Assembly: GCF_001305675.1 (NCBI RefSeq)
Contig: NZ_CP011853.1
Coordinates: 186,001 to 250,000 of the forward strand
Source: Gordonia phthalatica
GTDB lineage: Bacteria > Actinomycetota > Actinomycetes > Mycobacteriales > Mycobacteriaceae
Direction: 5' to 3'
DNA: 64,000 nt
Under the pieces are notes generated by a model. The model had not been told where the DNA came from. It did not search any database and saw nothing but the letters and a program-made list of their open reading frames with translations. A program made the position numbers and the translations under genes. Below, piece by piece: positions 61,262 to 64,000 of this stretch. Each line of letters begins with the position of its first letter. Positions within the stretch are counted from its first letter, which is position 1.

Positions 61262-62461
61262 GTGACGAAGAACAGCACATACGACCTCATCGTGGTCGGC
61301 TCCGGCTTCTACGGCCTGACCGTCGCTGAGCGGGCCGCGACCCAGCTCGGCAAGCGAGTGCTCGTCGTCGAACGGCGTGACCACATCGGTGGCAACGCGT
61401 ACTCGGAGGCCGAGCCGGAGACCGGCATCGAGGTCCACAAGTACGGCGCCCACCTGTTCCACACCTCCAACGAGCGCGTGTGGGAGTACGTCAACCAGTT
61501 CACCTCGTTCACCGGGTACCAGCACCGCGTCTTCGCGATGCACGACGGCCAGGCCTACCAGTTCCCGATGGGGCTCGGCCTGGTGTCGCAGTTCTTCGGC
61601 AGGTACTTCACGCCCGACGAGGCGCGCGCACTGATCGCCGAGCAGGCCGCCGAGGTGGAGACCAGCGAGGCCGCCAACTTCGAGGAGAAGGCGATCAGCC
61701 TGGTCGGACGCCCGCTCTACGAGGCGTTCATCAAGCACTACACCGCCAAGCAGTGGGAGACCGATCCCAAGAATCTGCCCGCGGGCAACATCACCCGGCT
61801 GCCGGTCCGCTACAACTTCGACAACCGCTACTTCAACGACACCCACGAGGGCCTCCCGACGGAGGGCTACACCGCGTGGCTGGAGAACATGGCTGCGGAC
61901 GATCGGATCGAGGTCCGTCTGTCGACGGACTGGTTCGACGTGCGCGACGAGATCCGCGCCGCCAGCCCGGACGCTCCGGTGGTCTACACCGGACCGCTGG
62001 ACCGCTACTTCGATTACTCGGCAGGCCGCCTGGGCTGGCGCACGCTCGACTTCGAGCTCGAGGTGCTGCCGACCGGCGACTTCCAGGGCACCCCGGTGAT
62101 GAACTACAACGACGCCGACGTGCCGTTCACCCGCATCCACGAGTTCCGGCACTTCCACCCGGAACGGAAGAGCTACCCGTCCGACAAGACGGTGATCATG
62201 CGCGAGTTCGGGCGCTTCGCCAAGGACGACGACGAGCCCTACTACCCGATCAACACCCCCGACGACCGCGAGATGCTCGCCGCCTACCGCGACCTGGCGA
62301 AGGCCGAGGCGGCGTCGTCGAAGGTGCTGTTCGGCGGACGCCTGGGCACCTATCAGTACCTGGACATGCACATGGCGATCGCGAGTGCGCTCACCATGTT
62401 CGACAACACGCTGGCCCCGCACCTGCGCGACGGTGCACCGCTGGCCGAGGGAGTCAATTGA
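61262..62461 (+). CDS. glf: UDP-galactopyranose mutase
   Basis: The 399-residue flavoenzyme converts UDP-galactopyranose to UDP-galactofuranose, the donor for the galactan of the mycolic-acid cell wall. It shows the FAD motif VVGSGFYGLTVAERAA at 11-26, RDHIGGNAYSEAE, and the conserved VHKYGAHLFHTS and LVGRPLYEAFIKHYTAKQW. TAGGCT (61248-61253) eight bases before GTG 61262. The glfT2 start overlaps its stop (TGATG). Confidence 0.97.
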   Translation: MTKNSTYDLIVVGSGFYGLTVAERAATQLGKRVLVVERRDHIGGNAYSEAEPETGIEVHKYGAHLFHTSNERVWEYVNQFTSFTGYQHRVFAMHDGQAYQFPMGLGLVSQFFGRYFTPDEARALIAEQAAEVETSEAANFEEKAISLVGRPLYEAFIKHYTAKQWETDPKNLPAGNITRLPVRYNFDNRYFNDTHEGLPTEGYTAWLENMAADDRIEVRLSTDWFDVRDEIRAASPDAPVVYTGPLDRYFDYSAGRLGWRTLDFELEVLPTGDFQGTPVMNYNDADVPFTRIHEFRHFHPERKSYPSDKTVIMREFGRFAKDDDEPYYPINTPDDREMLAAYRDLAKAEAASSKVLFGGRLGTYQYLDMHMAIASALTMFDNTLAPHLRDGAPLAEGVN

Positions 62462-64000
62462 TGACCGACACACCACAGAGCAAGGCCGTCAGCCTGCTGC
62501 AGCGGGTCATCTTCCCGCGACCGGGCGAGCCGCTCGACGTGCGCTCGCTGTACCTGGTGGAGTCCGAGAGCAACTCCTCGCGCGCGCACGCCTCCGATGA
62601 CCGCACCAGCGTCACGCTGAGCGGTGAGTCCGAGGTCAGCTTCGCCACCTACTTCAACGCCTTCGCGGCGTCGTACTGGCGCCGCTGGAGCGTCCTGGAG
62701 TCCGTGGTCCTGCGCGTCGAGGTCCGGGGCACCGCCCGCGTGGACCTGTACCGCTCCAAGATCGACGGTTCGCGCATCGCGATCGGCGGCGATCTGGTTC
62801 AGCTGGGATCCGATGGAACCGGCGTGTTCGAGTTCGAGACCGACCTGGGCCCGTTCGAGGACGGCGGCTGGATCTGGTTCGACGTCACCACCGACACGGA
62901 CTCCGAGATCATCTCGGCCGGCTGGTACGCGCCGATCGAGCCGAGCGCGGGCTCCCCGAATGTCACCGTGGGAATCCCCACGTTCAACCGCCCGGCCGAC
63001 GCCGTCGCCGCACTCGCCGCGCTGACGTCGGACCCGCGGGTCGACGCCGTCGTGGACGCGGTCCTGATGCCCGACCAGGGCACCAAGAAGGTCGTCGACC
63101 AGGCCGGCTACACCGAGGCCGCCGAGCGGCTCGGCGACCGCCTCCACATCTTCGACCAGGGCAACCTCGGCGGATCGGGCGGCTACTCGCGCATCATGTA
63201 CGAGGCGTTGCGCCTGACCGACAGCCCGTACATCCTGTACATGGACGACGACATCATGATCGAGCCCGACTCGATCCTGCGTGCGCTGGCGCTGTCGCGG
63301 TTCGCGAAGTCGCCGATGCTGGTCGGCGGTCAGATGCTGAACCTGCAGGACCGCAGCCACCTGCACTGCATGGGCGAGGTCATCGACCGGCACAAGTTCA
63401 TGTGGACCGCTGCGCCGTTCGTCGAGTACGACCACGACTTCTCCAAGTACCCGCTGAGCGATCGCGACAACTCCAAGAACCTGCATCGACGCATCGACGT
63501 CGAGGGCAACGGCTGGTGGATGTGCATGATCCCGCGCGAGGTCGCCGAGACCATCGGCCTGCCGATGCCGCTGTTCATCAAGTGGGACGACTGGGAGTTC
63601 GCGCTCCGCGCCGAGCGTGCGGGCTATCCGACGGCGACCGTCCCGGGAATCGCGATCTGGCACATGGCCTGGAGCGACAAGGACGACGCCATCGACTGGC
63701 AGGCCTACTTCCACCTGCGGAACCGCCTGGTGGTGGCATCGATCTACACCGACGGCTCGATCGACGGCATCCTGACTTCGATGGCGAAGGCCACCGCCAA
63801 GCACCTGCTGTGCCTGGAGTACTCGACGGTCGCCATCCAGAACGAGGCGATCCGCGACTTCCTCGCCGGTCCCGACCACATCCGGTCCATCCTGCCGACC
63901 GCCCTCGGGAAGGTCGCCGGGATCCGCAAGGGCTATCCGGACGCCGTGGTGCTGCCGTCGGCCACCGACCTGCCGCCCACCACCGGTGAGGCGACGGCGC
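62461..64000 (+). CDS. glfT2: Galactofuranosyltransferase GlfT2 (3' end outside window)
   Basis: 513 codons are present; the M. tuberculosis enzyme has 637. The N-terminal beta-sandwich (about 1-160) is followed by the GT-A domain: VTVGIPTFNRP, the DDD metal-binding motif at 262-264 (YMDDDIMIEPDS), and the catalytic region with Asp376-Asp377 in KWDDWEFALRAERAGY and His in AIWHMAW. GlfT2 polymerises alternating beta-1,5/1,6 galactofuranose residues in galactan synthesis. It is coupled to glf by a one-base overlap. Confidence 0.95.
   Translation, partial: MTDTPQSKAVSLLQRVIFPRPGEPLDVRSLYLVESESNSSRAHASDDRTSVTLSGESEVSFATYFNAFAASYWRRWSVLESVVLRVEVRGTARVDLYRSKIDGSRIAIGGDLVQLGSDGTGVFEFETDLGPFEDGGWIWFDVTTDTDSEIISAGWYAPIEPSAGSPNVTVGIPTFNRPADAVAALAALTSDPRVDAVVDAVLMPDQGTKKVVDQAGYTEAAERLGDRLHIFDQGNLGGSGGYSRIMYEALRLTDSPYILYMDDDIMIEPDSILRALALSRFAKSPMLVGGQMLNLQDRSHLHCMGEVIDRHKFMWTAAPFVEYDHDFSKYPLSDRDNSKNLHRRIDVEGNGWWMCMIPREVAETIGLPMPLFIKWDDWEFALRAERAGYPTATVPGIAIWHMAWSDKDDAIDWQAYFHLRNRLVVASIYTDGSIDGILTSMAKATAKHLLCLEYSTVAIQNEAIRDFLAGPDHIRSILPTALGKVAGIRKGYPDAVVLPSATDLPPTTGEATA

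Overview
The window is high-GC chromosomal DNA from a mycolic-acid actinomycete, most likely Gordonia. The 16S rRNA reads like Gordonia, the spacer between 16S and 23S carries no tRNA gene, and the arabinogalactan genes glf and glfT2 lie at the right end. Much of the gene order (gltBD, sodA, DUF4328-glpQ1, bfrB, an LCP protein, serS, a septum-formation protein, a metallopeptidase, gpm/pheA, two acyltransferases, a HAD phosphatase, a SpoIID protein, glf, glfT2) matches the Mycobacterium tuberculosis block of about Rv3808-Rv3860, which lies near the chromosomal origin.

Layout. 1-7061: a partial esterase on the minus strand, then the glutamate synthase operon gltB-gltD ending in a strong hairpin. 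7221-12690: one rRNA operon (16S-23S-5S) with promoter, processing stems and a 17-bp terminator hairpin. 12984-17601: a tiny basic ORF, an S4 RNA-binding protein, the two-function lysyl-tRNA synthetase/lysyl-phosphatidylglycerol synthase lysX, a frameshifted small reading frame and rraA. 17660-24672: catabolic genes, namely an aldehyde dehydrogenase, an FAD oxidoreductase, an Lrp/AsnC regulator and a three-gene 2-oxoacid dehydrogenase operon (E1 alpha, E1 beta, E2) divergent from the regulator. 24753-34647: cutinase, an iron-sulfur RecB-like nuclease, an SDR, a GDT1-type cation transporter, an ECF-like ABC transporter, small proteins and a frameshifted Cys-rich gene. 34729-40842: stress genes (sodA, msrA), a DNA-glycosylase-like winged-helix protein, an AT-richer gene-free stretch holding a cluster of DnaA boxes, and rhodanese-DUF4328-glpQ1. 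41869-52044: ferritin, LCP ligase, transporter, serS, septum protein, metallopeptidase, HD protein, gpm-pheA, a DUF2470 gene behind tandem IdeR-type iron boxes, and a CPBP protease. 52303-64000: a beta-lactamase-fold/Rieske protein, a TetR regulator divergent from an acyl-CoA dehydrogenase with a striking operator array, two acyltransferases with a HAD phosphatase, a secreted SpoIID/LytB protein behind five 9-bp GTCACA-like repeats, an MscS channel, glf and the start of glfT2.

Most of the window is core chromosome: no transposase, integrase, phage gene or CRISPR array was found. The interesting signal is mainly in regulatory and non-coding DNA: the DnaA-box cluster (38362-38592), the 9-bp repeats at 58294-58338, the iron boxes at 50368-50406, the palindrome array at 54573-54637, two loci whose reading frames join only through a one-base shift, a family of degenerate intergenic repeats, and many leaderless start sites (a TANNNT box 6-8 bases before the start codon).
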